From NCBI RefSeq assembly GCF_031846165.1, contig NZ_JAVRIE010000005.1:272298-336297 (forward strand): a DNA stretch of 64,000 nt, in the 5' to 3' direction. The notes below the pieces were generated by a model, which saw only the letters and a program-made list of their open reading frames with translations, was not told the DNA's origin and did no database searches. Both the position numbers and the translations under genes were made by a program. This DNA is from Glaciecola blandensis. Its GTDB lineage: Bacteria; Pseudomonadota; Gammaproteobacteria; Enterobacterales; Alteromonadaceae. This document shows positions 8,613 through 17,176 of the stretch, one piece after another (the stretch's first letter is position 1; every line of letters starts with the position of its first letter).

Positions 8613-9529
8613 TCTCGCCACCTAAGCGTTAAGTCATCATATGCATCAATACGGCGATCTCTAAAGTACGGCCAAATACGCTTAATGTCCTCGGTGCGCG
8701 TCATATCGAGTTCGACTTGTAGCGTCTCTTCTTTATCGCTGCCTGCTTGAGCCAGTATTTCACCTTGTGGGCCAGCAATAAAACTATGGCCCCAGAACGC
8801 GATACCTGCATCACCAGTCACAGGAGAGGGTTCAAAACCGACTCGGTTCGCCACAATAACTGGCACTGAGTTCGCGACGGCATGAGAGCGTTGGATAACT
8901 TGCCACGCGTCCTGTTGGCGCTGCTGTTCTTCCTTCGTATCGTTTCGGTCCCAACCTATAGCTGTCGGGTAGAAGAGTATATCGGCGCCAGCCATTGCCA
9001 TGAGCCTAGCAGCCTCTGGGTACCACTGATCCCAACAAACTAGCACGCCGAGCTTACCGACACTGGTTTGGATAGGTTCGAAGCCCATGTCGCCGGGGGT
9101 GAAATAAAACTTCTCATAAAAACCAGGATCGTCAGGAATATGCATTTTGCGATACTTGCCTGCGATTTCAGCGCTGCGATCGAACACTACAGCCGTATTA
9201 TGATAAAGGCCTGAACCACGTTTTTCGAACAAAGAGGTGACTAGCACGATACTCAATTCTGCTGCCAGCTTGCCGAAATACTCGGTGGCTTCACCAGGAA
9301 TTGGCTCAGCCAAATCGAAGGCATCAACATCCTCTTCTTGGCAAAAGTACAGCGTGCTGTGAAGCTCTTGCAGTAAAATACACTCGCAACCATTTGCGGC
9401 AAGCTCTCTTACTTTTTGTGCGCTATTCTGCCAATTTTCGAGCTTGTCATTTGAGCTTACAGCTTGTTGTACCAAGCCCACTTTTAGGCCCACTTTTAGT
9501 TTTTTTGTTTGAGATTGATTCTGTTTCAT
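8609..9529 (-). CDS. aguB: N-carbamoylputrescine amidase
   Basis: A nitrilase-superfamily enzyme of 306 residues that hydrolyses N-carbamoylputrescine to putrescine, CO2 and ammonia. The catalytic triad is visible: Glu55 in LLQELHST, Lys118 in YRKMHIPDDP and Cys155 in VCWDQWYPEAAR. The frame stays open 26 codons upstream, but ATG 9529 overlaps the aguA stop (ATGA) and gives the usual family N terminus, so that start is chosen. Together with aguA it makes the two-step agmatine-to-putrescine route. Length and motifs agree with AguB of gammaproteobacteria and plants. Confidence 0.95.
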   Translation of the reverse strand: MKQNQSQTKKLKVGLKVGLVQQAVSSNDKLENWQNSAQKVRELAANGCECILLQELHSTLYFCQEEDVDAFDLAEPIPGEATEYFGKLAAELSIVLVTSLFEKRGSGLYHNTAVVFDRSAEIAGKYRKMHIPDDPGFYEKFYFTPGDMGFEPIQTSVGKLGVLVCWDQWYPEAARLMAMAGADILFYPTAIGWDRNDTKEEQQRQQDAWQVIQRSHAVANSVPVIVANRVGFEPSPVTGDAGIAFWGHSFIAGPQGEILAQAGSDKEETLQVELDMTRTEDIKRIWPYFRDRRIDAYDDLTLRWRD

Positions 9530-10593
9530 AATACGGCGACTCCATCTCTGGCTAATTCTATAATATCGGATGTGATTGTGTTGCTTGGCACTTGCATCGT
9601 AATACAATGCAAGCTACCAAATTGTTGCACCAAAGGAGCACAGTTTATCGCGACTATACGGTGATTTGGAAAAGCGTTTTGAATGACTTCTAACGCAAGT
9701 GCATCTTCGCTTTGTTGGTACACCGGAAACAATACGCTTTGATTGCAAATGAGAAAATTTGCATAAGAAGCCGGTAGTCTTTCACCTTCTGCATTTTTCA
9801 TATTTGGCAGCGGTAATTCATAAATCGCGTGTGTTGGAAATGTTTGCTGACAGGCTTGTACCAATTTGAACAGGCCCGGAAAGTGATTATCCTCTGGGCA
9901 ATTATTGGCACTTTGAATCACTAAGCCGTGCAAGGGCGTAAACCGTACTAAGGTATCTATATGTCCGTCGGTATCATCGCCTTCCAAGTGACCGTCAGCA
10001 AAAAGTGTGGTTTTTTCAGCGCCTAACTTCCCGTGAAACAGGTTGTCATATTCCTGCCCAGACATGTTCCCATTCCGAAGAGGATTGAATAAACAAGATT
10101 GAGTCGATATTAAGTGTTGGTTTTGGTCAATTTCAATTGCGCCACCTTCTAATACAATATCAAAATGTTGCATTGGGTTTTGACATAGCTGCGCGAACAC
10201 ACCCTCATTGATCATTGTGTCTTTGCTTGCATCAAACTTTTGGCCCCAACCATTAAACTGAAAATTAACGGGAACATTGCCGTTTTCACTTTCGCAAGTC
10301 AGAAAGGCATAATCTCTCACCCAAGTATCGTTATAGTCACATGGAATACACAGGACTTTGTTGCGATAAGGCACCAAGCTTTTAATTATACCAAGCTCGC
10401 TCTCACGACACAGCAAAAGGACCACGCAGCCACTCTCATTTATTGCTTGAATAAGGCTTATATAAGTACTTTGTACTTCGTCTAACCAGGGTTGCCAGTC
10501 AGTATCTGAGTGTGGCCATGCGAGTATGACAGCCTCTTGCTCAGCCCATTCAGGCAGCAAGGTAAGTGCAGATTGATGTTGAAAACTTGCCAT
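9526..10593 (-). CDS. aguA: Agmatine deiminase
   Basis: A 355-residue guanidino-group-modifying enzyme converting agmatine to N-carbamoylputrescine and ammonia. The N terminus LPEWAEQEAVILAWPH is typical of the porphyromonas-type peptidyl-arginine deiminase/AguA family. VLEGGAIEID, GDDTDGHIDTLVRF and the nucleophile Cys330 in GSLHCITMQVPSN are present. It is first in the aguAB operon and coupled to aguB by an ATGA overlap. The upstream 100-bp gap (10594-10693) should hold the promoter, since the next gene upstream is an unrelated TonB receptor. No speA or transporter lies nearby, so the agmatine source is outside the window. Confidence 0.95.
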   Translation of the reverse strand: MASFQHQSALTLLPEWAEQEAVILAWPHSDTDWQPWLDEVQSTYISLIQAINESGCVVLLLCRESELGIIKSLVPYRNKVLCIPCDYNDTWVRDYAFLTCESENGNVPVNFQFNGWGQKFDASKDTMINEGVFAQLCQNPMQHFDIVLEGGAIEIDQNQHLISTQSCLFNPLRNGNMSGQEYDNLFHGKLGAEKTTLFADGHLEGDDTDGHIDTLVRFTPLHGLVIQSANNCPEDNHFPGLFKLVQACQQTFPTHAIYELPLPNMKNAEGERLPASYANFLICNQSVLFPVYQQSEDALALEVIQNAFPNHRIVAINCAPLVQQFGSLHCITMQVPSNTITSDIIELARDGVAVL

Positions 10594-10693
10594 GTTTTTT
10601 GAGTTCTCGAGTTCGAGCCAATTTCCGCTAAGTATAGCCGCCTTGTGCTTGACACAAAAGCGGCATATTCACATTTCTCTCAGGGTTTATTTG

Positions 10694-12787
10694 CTATTGC
10701 TGAGACCATGACCATGTAGCACCGACAAATATCCTGCGAGGCTGTCCTGCAAAGTAACGATAGTTACCAAAGCCAAAATCTGCGCGTTCAGCATAGTCTT
10801 TATCCAGTAAGTTATAGATGTTTGCATTGAAGCGAAGTTGCGGTGAATATTCGTAGTGAAGATTCAAATCGACCAATGTGTGACCATCGTACTCAGCCGT
10901 GTTTTCAGGGTTCAAAAAGTAGTCGCCCACATGCTGAAGTGATAGTTCAGTTTGAATAGTGTCACTGACATGCCAGCCAAGCTGAGCTGAACCAATTGTG
11001 CGAGGCGCTGTGTCTATTTCATTACCTTCAATATTGGTATTTGAAATGGCAATGGCATTCGCATATTCATGTGTCGCATAAGTTGCGTTGCCAGAAATAT
11101 AAACGCTTGGCGAGAGATGATATTTTCCACTCAACTCAAGACCGCGGTGACGAGTCTCTCCATTAGATATATTTTGCCGATTAGTATCTTGGAAAATAAA
11201 GTCTTTTTTCTCTTGCCAAAATACAGACGCATTGAACGCATATTTGTCGCTGACTAATCGCCAACCCAATTCTATAGCGTCTATCTCTTCTTCATTTAGG
11301 TCGGCAACGCTTTGATTGTTTTGCAAACGAAATAGCTCTGTTGCTTGAGGGGCGCGAAAGCCTTGACTGAGTTTGAAGTAAGCCGTTTGATACTGGTTTA
11401 CACTATACAAGGCTGAAAAGCTTGGTGAGAATACAGTGAAGCTTACGTTTTGATCTTCAGGGCGCGTAAACCGACAGGTTGCTACCTCAGGTGCGCAAGC
11501 GTTTCCATCTTTTAACAGGTTGTCGTAGTCAAAAAGTACATTTTCAAGTCTTCCCCCCAGCGTTAGTTGCCAGTTAGATAGCTCCCATTGCGCCTGAACG
11601 TAAGCTGCTGTTGTTGAGGCATTCACATTGTAATCATAGTGCTCACCTTGAGGAATGTTAGGTGAAAAAGCCTGGTCTTGAGTTTCGCGTAAATTGGCCC
11701 GAGTAAAATCAAAATCAAAACCTGTCGTCAAGTTGAGATTATCTTTTTGATAGCGATATTGTGATTGTATCCCGGCACTACTGTGACTATTTTCTTCTAG
11801 AGCTTTCCAAGGCAAAAAATGTTGCAAGAAGGCCATTTGGTTTCGTCTGATATATGGCGTTACTGAGAAGTTACCATTCGCTGTTTCCATGCTGAACTGT
11901 GAATATGCACGCAATGATGTTGCATCCCGAAATGCTTCAGGGTTTGGGTTTGAACGACGTATTTGTTTATCCTTAAACACCTCAAAGCCTTGCACAAAAC
12001 CTGCTGTTTCTTGCTCTAAGTTTGCTATATCCAGAACCGTTTTATTTTGCCACACGTTTCCAGTTTGTTGGTATACCAAGGTCATTTTTTGTTGGTCGTA
12101 GCCACTGTTTTGTTGATAACCATTATTTTGAGTAAGGTTGCCAAAAACAGCGAAGGCGCTGTTATCTTCTTGTGTGCGGTATGCAAGACTCGCTCGAAGG
12201 TGGTCGTCACGTCCTGCCCGTAAGCCGACCGAGTTTGCGGTGCTAGCATATGCATCAGGACTGATGATGTTGATTACGCCATGCACAGCATTCGAGCCAA
12301 ACAAGGTGCTTGATGGACCGCGCAAAACTTCGATACGTTGAGCTTGCTCTGTGTTGGCATCAAACAATTGATTCGCATTACAGAATCCAGGGGCGCGCAA
12401 TGATATGCCGTCAAGTGCCATAAAAAAAGCGCCACACCCGCCAGCGCCAGTGAGTACTGGAGATCGAATAGCGGTGAGGTGCTCTTGGCCATTTCCTCTG
12501 CTGATCCATGTGCCAGAGATTCGATGCAAAGCTTGATTAATGTGCTGGTGGTTTATCAAATCCAACTCGGACTTGTCGACACTACCAATACTGGCAGCGG
12601 TCGTCAGCAATCGACTAGGACTGCGGTTTGCCGTCACTAGAATCCGCTCTACGGCTTGAGAATTCGCTTGCTGTGATACATCGTTATCAAAAGCGTCATT
12701 TTGAGTTTGCGCTTGAGTAGCCAAACTAAACGTTGCTAGTGTTAAAGCACTGAAAGCGATGCGACATGGTGAAAATAATACGTGCAA
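10694..12787 (-). CDS. TonB-dependent outer-membrane receptor
   Basis: A 697-residue outer-membrane receptor with a signal peptide ending near TQAQTQ. A plug domain (about 45-160) has the VERILVTANRSPSR lead-in and the conserved IEVLRGPSSTLFGSNAVHGVINI stretch in its second half. A 22-stranded barrel follows, including the TELFRLQNNQSV segment and a C-terminal NIYNLLDKDYAERADFG motif common in siderophore and vitamin receptors. It lacks the usual terminal Phe (ends TWSWSQQ). No siderophore or cobalamin genes are adjacent, so the ligand is unknown. A gap of 55 bp separates it from folM upstream on the same strand, so read-through is possible but functional linkage is not evident. Confidence 0.9.
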   Translation of the reverse strand: MHVLFSPCRIAFSALTLATFSLATQAQTQNDAFDNDVSQQANSQAVERILVTANRSPSRLLTTAASIGSVDKSELDLINHQHINQALHRISGTWISRGNGQEHLTAIRSPVLTGAGGCGAFFMALDGISLRAPGFCNANQLFDANTEQAQRIEVLRGPSSTLFGSNAVHGVINIISPDAYASTANSVGLRAGRDDHLRASLAYRTQEDNSAFAVFGNLTQNNGYQQNSGYDQQKMTLVYQQTGNVWQNKTVLDIANLEQETAGFVQGFEVFKDKQIRRSNPNPEAFRDATSLRAYSQFSMETANGNFSVTPYIRRNQMAFLQHFLPWKALEENSHSSAGIQSQYRYQKDNLNLTTGFDFDFTRANLRETQDQAFSPNIPQGEHYDYNVNASTTAAYVQAQWELSNWQLTLGGRLENVLFDYDNLLKDGNACAPEVATCRFTRPEDQNVSFTVFSPSFSALYSVNQYQTAYFKLSQGFRAPQATELFRLQNNQSVADLNEEEIDAIELGWRLVSDKYAFNASVFWQEKKDFIFQDTNRQNISNGETRHRGLELSGKYHLSPSVYISGNATYATHEYANAIAISNTNIEGNEIDTAPRTIGSAQLGWHVSDTIQTELSLQHVGDYFLNPENTAEYDGHTLVDLNLHYEYSPQLRFNANIYNLLDKDYAERADFGFGNYRYFAGQPRRIFVGATWSWSQQ

Positions 12788-12842
12788 ACCTTGTTCCTTT
12801 GTTTATAAATCAAAATAGCAAAATGAAAACTGACGAATGGGC

Positions 12843-13562
12843 CTATTTTAAGTGGCGTCCACCATCGAGATGAATTGTCTGTCCGGTTATATAGTTGCTG
12901 TTCAACAAAAAGTTCACTGCTTTAACTGCCTCTTCTGCGCCGGGGCAGGTTTCCAATAGTGACTTTTTCAAAGCGCGTGCGCGGTATTCCTCTGAGTCAT
13001 GATCGTTGAACATAACAAGAGCAGGGGCAATGCTGTTAACTTTTATCTGCGGCGCCAGCAAGGCACTAAATGACAGAGTGAGGTTATGTAAGGCAGCCTT
13101 ACTTGCCGCATAGGCGATATGTTTCTTACTTCCCTTTAACTGCACATAGTCAGTCATATGGATGATATCGCCAAACTCCTCGGATTGTGTCGCGTGTTTC
13201 TGCAACAAACCTTGCAAGGCAAGGTTGATCTGATAAGGCGTGTTAGCGTGAACTTGCATCATTTTACCAAATAGTTGGTTGTAATCCTGCGTATCTGATT
13301 CTTGGTCCCAATCAGACGCATTATGGACTATGCACCTGAGGGATGTTGTTTCTTTTTTTATTGCTTCTATAAAGCAGTCTATGCCATCTTGAGTTGAAAA
13401 ATTGGCTTGAATGGCCAGAGCACCTAAGCCTTTTAATTCATCTACTGAGGGCTTTTTCGTTCTATATGTTATAATCACTTTATGATGTTGACGTAATAAG
13501 TCCTTTGCGATGGCTAATCCTAGGCGTTGAGCGCCACCGGTAATGAGAATGGGAGAAGTCAT
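12843..13562 (-). CDS. folM: Dihydromonapterin/dihydrofolate reductase FolM
   Basis: A short-chain dehydrogenase/reductase of 239 residues. The N-terminal Rossmann motif is ITGGAQRLGLAIA, which with VIITYRT gives NADPH preference. The NAS triplet appears as VHNAS, and the catalytic pair is in YAASKAALHN. FolM reduces dihydromonapterin to tetrahydromonapterin, the cofactor of phenylalanine hydroxylase in several bacteria, and has weak dihydrofolate reductase activity. It is divergent from folE, which makes the pterin precursor, supporting the FolM call over a generic SDR. A perfect palindrome lies 41 bp upstream of its ATG. Confidence 0.85.
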   Translation of the reverse strand: MTSPILITGGAQRLGLAIAKDLLRQHHKVIITYRTKKPSVDELKGLGALAIQANFSTQDGIDCFIEAIKKETTSLRCIVHNASDWDQESDTQDYNQLFGKMMQVHANTPYQINLALQGLLQKHATQSEEFGDIIHMTDYVQLKGSKKHIAYAASKAALHNLTLSFSALLAPQIKVNSIAPALVMFNDHDSEEYRARALKKSLLETCPGAEEAVKAVNFLLNSNYITGQTIHLDGGRHLK

Positions 13563-13602
13563 GAAGCGAGAGTTTCCTTATCGTATTTAGAGGCTTGCTG
13601 TT

Positions 13603-13627
13603 TCGTACTATGATTATCATAGTACGA
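13603..13627. promoter_or_regulatory. Perfect 12+12 bp palindrome between folM and folE
   Basis: TCGTACTATGAT, one T, then the exact inverted ATCATAGTACGA. It lies 41 bp upstream of the folM ATG and 138 bp upstream of the folE ATG. Such a long, nearly gapless dyad without a T tract fits a protein-binding operator better than a terminator. The regulator is unknown. Function is inferred only from symmetry and position. Confidence 0.6.
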
Positions 13628-13764
13628 CCTTGTACGTGGTGTCGGTTTTATTTAGACCATAATTGGAAGAATTGCTGCCTATATGAACAAATTGTCATTT
13701 TTTAGTAAACCAATTCATCAGATCATACCGTATACCACTTTATAAATATTCACCGGAAGACCAA

Positions 13765-14451
13765 ATGTTAGCAAAAGAAGCTATAAAAATCCGCGAAGCA
13801 GCAGAGCCTTCGATTTCTGCAGAAGCGGCTATTGTCAGACGTGCATTGGAAGCTAAGGGCCTAGAAACCCCTATGGTGGAAAACGGATTAAGCAATGAAG
13901 AAAAGCGAACCAAGATACAAAACGCAATGCGTGAGGTGATGGAAACCTTGGGCTTAGATCTGCAAGATGATAGCTTGCAAGATACACCAAAACGCATCGC
14001 GAAAATGTACGTTAATGAAATTTTTTCAGGTTTAGACTACCGCGCGTTCCCAAAAATAACGCAAATTGAAAACAAGATGAGCATCGACCAACCTGTCCAG
14101 GTGACTGATATCAGCTTGACTAGCACTTGCGAGCATCACTTCGTGACGATTGATGGTACAGCGACGGTCTCTTATATTCCCAAGGACACCGTGATAGGTC
14201 TATCTAAAATAAACCGTTTAGTTGGCTTCTTTGCTCAGCGCCCGCAAGTGCAAGAGCGTTTGACACAACAAGTCATGGTTGCGTTACAGGCACTCACGGG
14301 AACCGAAGACGTTGCGGTAAGTATTAACGCTACGCATTACTGTGTGAAAGCTCGCGGTATCCGCGACAGTAACTCATTCACCAGAACGAGTTCACTAGGC
14401 GGTGCGTTCAACAACAACCCTGAGTTGCGTAGAGAATTTTTTCAGCTTTAG
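13765..14451 (+). CDS. folE: GTP cyclohydrolase I (type IA)
   Basis: A 228-residue enzyme making 7,8-dihydroneopterin triphosphate from GTP, the first step for folate and monapterin. Zinc ligands Cys122, His125 and Cys193 are visible in STCEHHFV and HYCVKARG, matching Cys110, His113 and Cys181 of the E. coli enzyme. QDTPKRIAKMY, LSKINRLV and the C-terminal RTSSLGG are family motifs. The N-terminal 50 residues are variable in the family. The ATG at 13765 is chosen as the only good start. A strong terminator follows at 14477. Confidence 0.96.
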   Translation: MLAKEAIKIREAAEPSISAEAAIVRRALEAKGLETPMVENGLSNEEKRTKIQNAMREVMETLGLDLQDDSLQDTPKRIAKMYVNEIFSGLDYRAFPKITQIENKMSIDQPVQVTDISLTSTCEHHFVTIDGTATVSYIPKDTVIGLSKINRLVGFFAQRPQVQERLTQQVMVALQALTGTEDVAVSINATHYCVKARGIRDSNSFTRTSSLGGAFNNNPELRREFFQL

Positions 14452-14476
14452 GTTCTAGTGATTAACAATCCAAAGA

Positions 14477-14510
14477 AACGTGGTAGTGTTCAACTGCCAC
14501 GTTTTTTTTT
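14477..14510 (+). terminator. Rho-independent terminator of folE
   Basis: AACGTGGTAGT, loop GTTCA, ACTGCCACGTT: an 11-bp stem with one G-U pair, followed by a run of T. It lies 25 bp after the folE stop. Confidence 0.9.
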
Positions 14511-14683
14511 TAAGTTTTTTACATCATCCCTTCTTAGGTTCTACCGCGACTCTTGCCCTTTTTAGCTTCATCAATACTCAAGCATAAAAACGAACAATGA
14601 CTGCTAAGCCTGTTCATAACCGAGCCCGTTCATAATCCGCTAAATAAACTGTTTTATTCAAAATAAATAAGGGCTGAAACAAA

Positions 14684-14711
14684 AAGACCCCCACTCATGA
14701 GTGGAGGTCTT
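14684..14711 (-). terminator. Rho-independent terminator of the FAS1 lipoprotein gene
   Basis: Read on the minus strand, AAGACCTCCACTCATGAGTGGGGGTCTT folds into a stem of about 13 bp ending in TTTTTG. It lies about 20 bp after the stop of the gene at 14731. The rest of 14511-14683 shows no gene or clear signal. Confidence 0.85.
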
Positions 14712-14730
14712 CTTAACGAGCTTTTAAGCT

Positions 14731-16938
14731 TTACATTGCTGCTGGCTCAAGCGTCTCTGTAATCACTGTGTCGATAACATGAATGACACCGTTAGTTGTG
14801 TAGATATCGGTGGTCGTTACGTTAGAACCTTGGATTTGAAGAGCAACAGGTGCTTGACTAACTTTAAACCAAACATTGCCAGCGCCGTCACCATTCATAT
14901 CACCCGCTTCAGTATCGCTAGCGAAGAAGTACAATGGACGTCCTTGATATGCTGCTTGCATTCCACCATCGGCACGTTCAATCGTGCTTAAACCAGGTAC
15001 ACCGCTTACAGCATCGTCAGTAACCAACACAGGTGGCCAGTTAGTAGCACACGCATCATTACAGTTGCTGCTAGCAGATCCTAAATCATTGTTGAATACA
15101 TATAATGTTAAGCCTGGGTTTGCTGAGCCATCACCGCCCACCAACATTTGGTTTACTGCATCATAAGCAACTTCCGCATTGTCGTCGTTCACAGATTGTG
15201 TGAAGTTAACTAGGTTTACGCTTACATCATTACCTGAAACCGTATCCACACTTGCGCCATTTGCCGCATATGCTTGTACTGCAGTGATTTCAGCATCTGC
15301 TACAACATGTTGCAGTAGTACACCTGTTAGCGCATCAACATTCATCAGCAGGCCATCTAGCGCAGCGTCTTCGATTTTATCAAAGGCTGCATTTGTTGGT
15401 GCAAACACGGTGAAAGTAGCATCTTCGTTTGCTAAGGTATCTACAAGATCAGCCGCCTGTAGGGCTGTTACTAGTGTTGAGAAATTATCGTCTGCCAATG
15501 CTGTCTCAACAATATTTAGCGTAGGCTCGCCGCGCATTTCTGGTGGTAAAATGACTTGGTCAAGCACATGAATAACACCATTATTAGCGATAACGTCAGT
15601 CGATGATACTGCTGAGCTATTTACGTAAAGGGTTGAGTCTGGGAAGCTAAGTGCAGCGCCTTGCTCATTCGCCATCGTCACAATGTTGTCGCCAGATTGT
15701 GCTACTGTTACTGCTGCATCTTGCAAGACTGCACTGCCTGCAATTACGTGGTACAGCAAAATATTTTCTAATGTTTCAGGATCTGCAAGTAAGGCGTCGA
15801 TAGTATCTTGACCAAGCTGTGCGAATGCCGCGTCAGTTGGCGCGAAAACAGTAAACTGCACACCACTTTCATCCGCTAATACAGCGTCCAAACCAGTTGC
15901 TTGTAAAGCTGCAACAAGGGTAGAGAAGTTTGCGTTATCAGCTGCGACTTCAACGATATTCTCGCCCGCAGGTGGTACAACAACGTCAGCAACGACAACC
16001 ATATCAATTACATGGATAACGCCATTCGTTGCATATACATCTGCAGCGACAACATTAGCACCGCCAAATGTGAGACGATCATTATTTGTGTTAATACTTA
16101 GTGGGATTTCAGCACCAGAAGCCGTTTCTACATCGTTTCCTGCTAAGGTGAATGCGGTAAGTGAATCGACAGTTGAACCAACGACGACATGTTGGAGTAA
16201 AATTGCCTCTAGGACTTCAGGGTTTTCACTTAAAGATGTTAAGACGTTCTCACCTAAACTCTCAAATGCGGCGTCTGTTGGCGCGAATACCGTAAACTCC
16301 TCGTCTGCATTTGTCAGCACGTCTACCAAGCCAGTTGAAGTGAGTAAATCTGCTAGGATAGTGAAATCACCTGCAGCCACCGCTGTCTCAACGATATTTG
16401 CATTTGGCATTCCACGCTCAGCTGGTTCTGATAAAACTGCATCTAAGATGTGGATGACGCCGTTTGATGCTTGAACATCAGCTAGTGTTACCGTTACGCC
16501 ATTGATCAGCAAGCTGTCGCCAAGCAGAGTAATTGCTATGCTAGCGCCGTTTACTGTCTCAACGGTTGTGCCAGCTGCAGCGATAGCGGCTGCGGCATCT
16601 ACTTCGCCCGCTAATACGTGGTAAGTTAAGATTGACGTTAGGGTGTCAGTGTCGTTTAACAATGCGTCGATGGTATCTTGGCCGAGTGCGCTAAATGCTG
16701 CGTTGGTCGGTGCAAAAACAGTAAACGAACCTGCAGGGTCCGCTAATGTTTCGTCTAAGCCAGTCGCTTCCAACGCTGCAACTAAGGTAGTCAAGCCAGT
16801 GTTCTCTTTCGCTATATCAGCAATTGTATTTGCTGATTCAACTGGAGGAATTGGTTGAGGTGCAGGATCATCATCATTACATGCTTGCAATAGAAACATT
16901 GCAAATGTCACAGACACTATTTTTGTTATGAGCTTCAT
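14731..16938 (-). CDS. Lipoprotein with four FAS1 (fasciclin) domains, the last carrying a nested domain
   Basis: A 735-residue exported adhesion-type lipoprotein. ATG 16938 is chosen because AAGGA sits 10 bases upstream; longer starts would include that site. The signal peptide ends in FLLQAC, giving lipidated Cys20. Four FAS1 units begin near residues 40, 178, 324 and 474, each with the H1 box (F)TVFAPTNAAF and H2 box NGVIHVIDxV. In unit 4, between H1 (about 506) and H2 (about 714), lies a segment (about 606-691) with LYVFNNDLG, CNDACATNWPP, GRPLYFFASD and NVWFKV, which looks like the secreted-repeat Lipoprotein_15 domain. FAS1 domains commonly mediate cell adhesion or matrix binding; the partner here is unknown. 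Confidence 0.88.
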   Translation of the reverse strand: MKLITKIVSVTFAMFLLQACNDDDPAPQPIPPVESANTIADIAKENTGLTTLVAALEATGLDETLADPAGSFTVFAPTNAAFSALGQDTIDALLNDTDTLTSILTYHVLAGEVDAAAAIAAAGTTVETVNGASIAITLLGDSLLINGVTVTLADVQASNGVIHILDAVLSEPAERGMPNANIVETAVAAGDFTILADLLTSTGLVDVLTNADEEFTVFAPTDAAFESLGENVLTSLSENPEVLEAILLQHVVVGSTVDSLTAFTLAGNDVETASGAEIPLSINTNNDRLTFGGANVVAADVYATNGVIHVIDMVVVADVVVPPAGENIVEVAADNANFSTLVAALQATGLDAVLADESGVQFTVFAPTDAAFAQLGQDTIDALLADPETLENILLYHVIAGSAVLQDAAVTVAQSGDNIVTMANEQGAALSFPDSTLYVNSSAVSSTDVIANNGVIHVLDQVILPPEMRGEPTLNIVETALADDNFSTLVTALQAADLVDTLANEDATFTVFAPTNAAFDKIEDAALDGLLMNVDALTGVLLQHVVADAEITAVQAYAANGASVDTVSGNDVSVNLVNFTQSVNDDNAEVAYDAVNQMLVGGDGSANPGLTLYVFNNDLGSASSNCNDACATNWPPVLVTDDAVSGVPGLSTIERADGGMQAAYQGRPLYFFASDTEAGDMNGDGAGNVWFKVSQAPVALQIQGSNVTTTDIYTTNGVIHVIDTVITETLEPAAM

Positions 16939-17044
16939 GGTTAACATTTCCTTGATTGTTTTTGATAACAATAAGATTACGCTGCGGTAAAAATGGCAGA
17001 TCAGGATATTGAACTGCAAAATGAAGGTGAGTTTTGTATCTAGC

Positions 17045-17073
17045 CTGTAAGCCTTTATTTTAAAGGCCTACAG
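17045..17073. terminator. Hairpin between the M24 peptidase and FAS1 genes
   Basis: CTGTAAGCCTTTA, three T, TAAAGGCCTACAG: a 13-bp stem with one mismatch. It lies about 100 bp after the stop of the M24 peptidase gene on the minus strand. No T tract follows on that strand, so termination is plausible but unproven. Confidence 0.5.
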
Positions 17074-17176
17074 AATCATTACATTTTTTTAACCTTTGGT
17101 AATATAGCTGGAATACCGCTTGGTTTTAGGTGTTTCTGTTCATACCTAATTGGGAAAGGTTGAGATTGAAGTTCAG

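Noticed and set aside
9530..9607. 26-codon N-terminal extension of aguB
   Set aside because: It lies within aguA, while the ATGA overlap at 9526-9529 and homologous N termini support the shorter protein.
14984..16858. Several open frames on the plus strand opposite the FAS1 lipoprotein
   Set aside because: They mirror the Ala/Thr/Val-rich codons of the FAS1 repeats and lack starts with ribosome binding sites.
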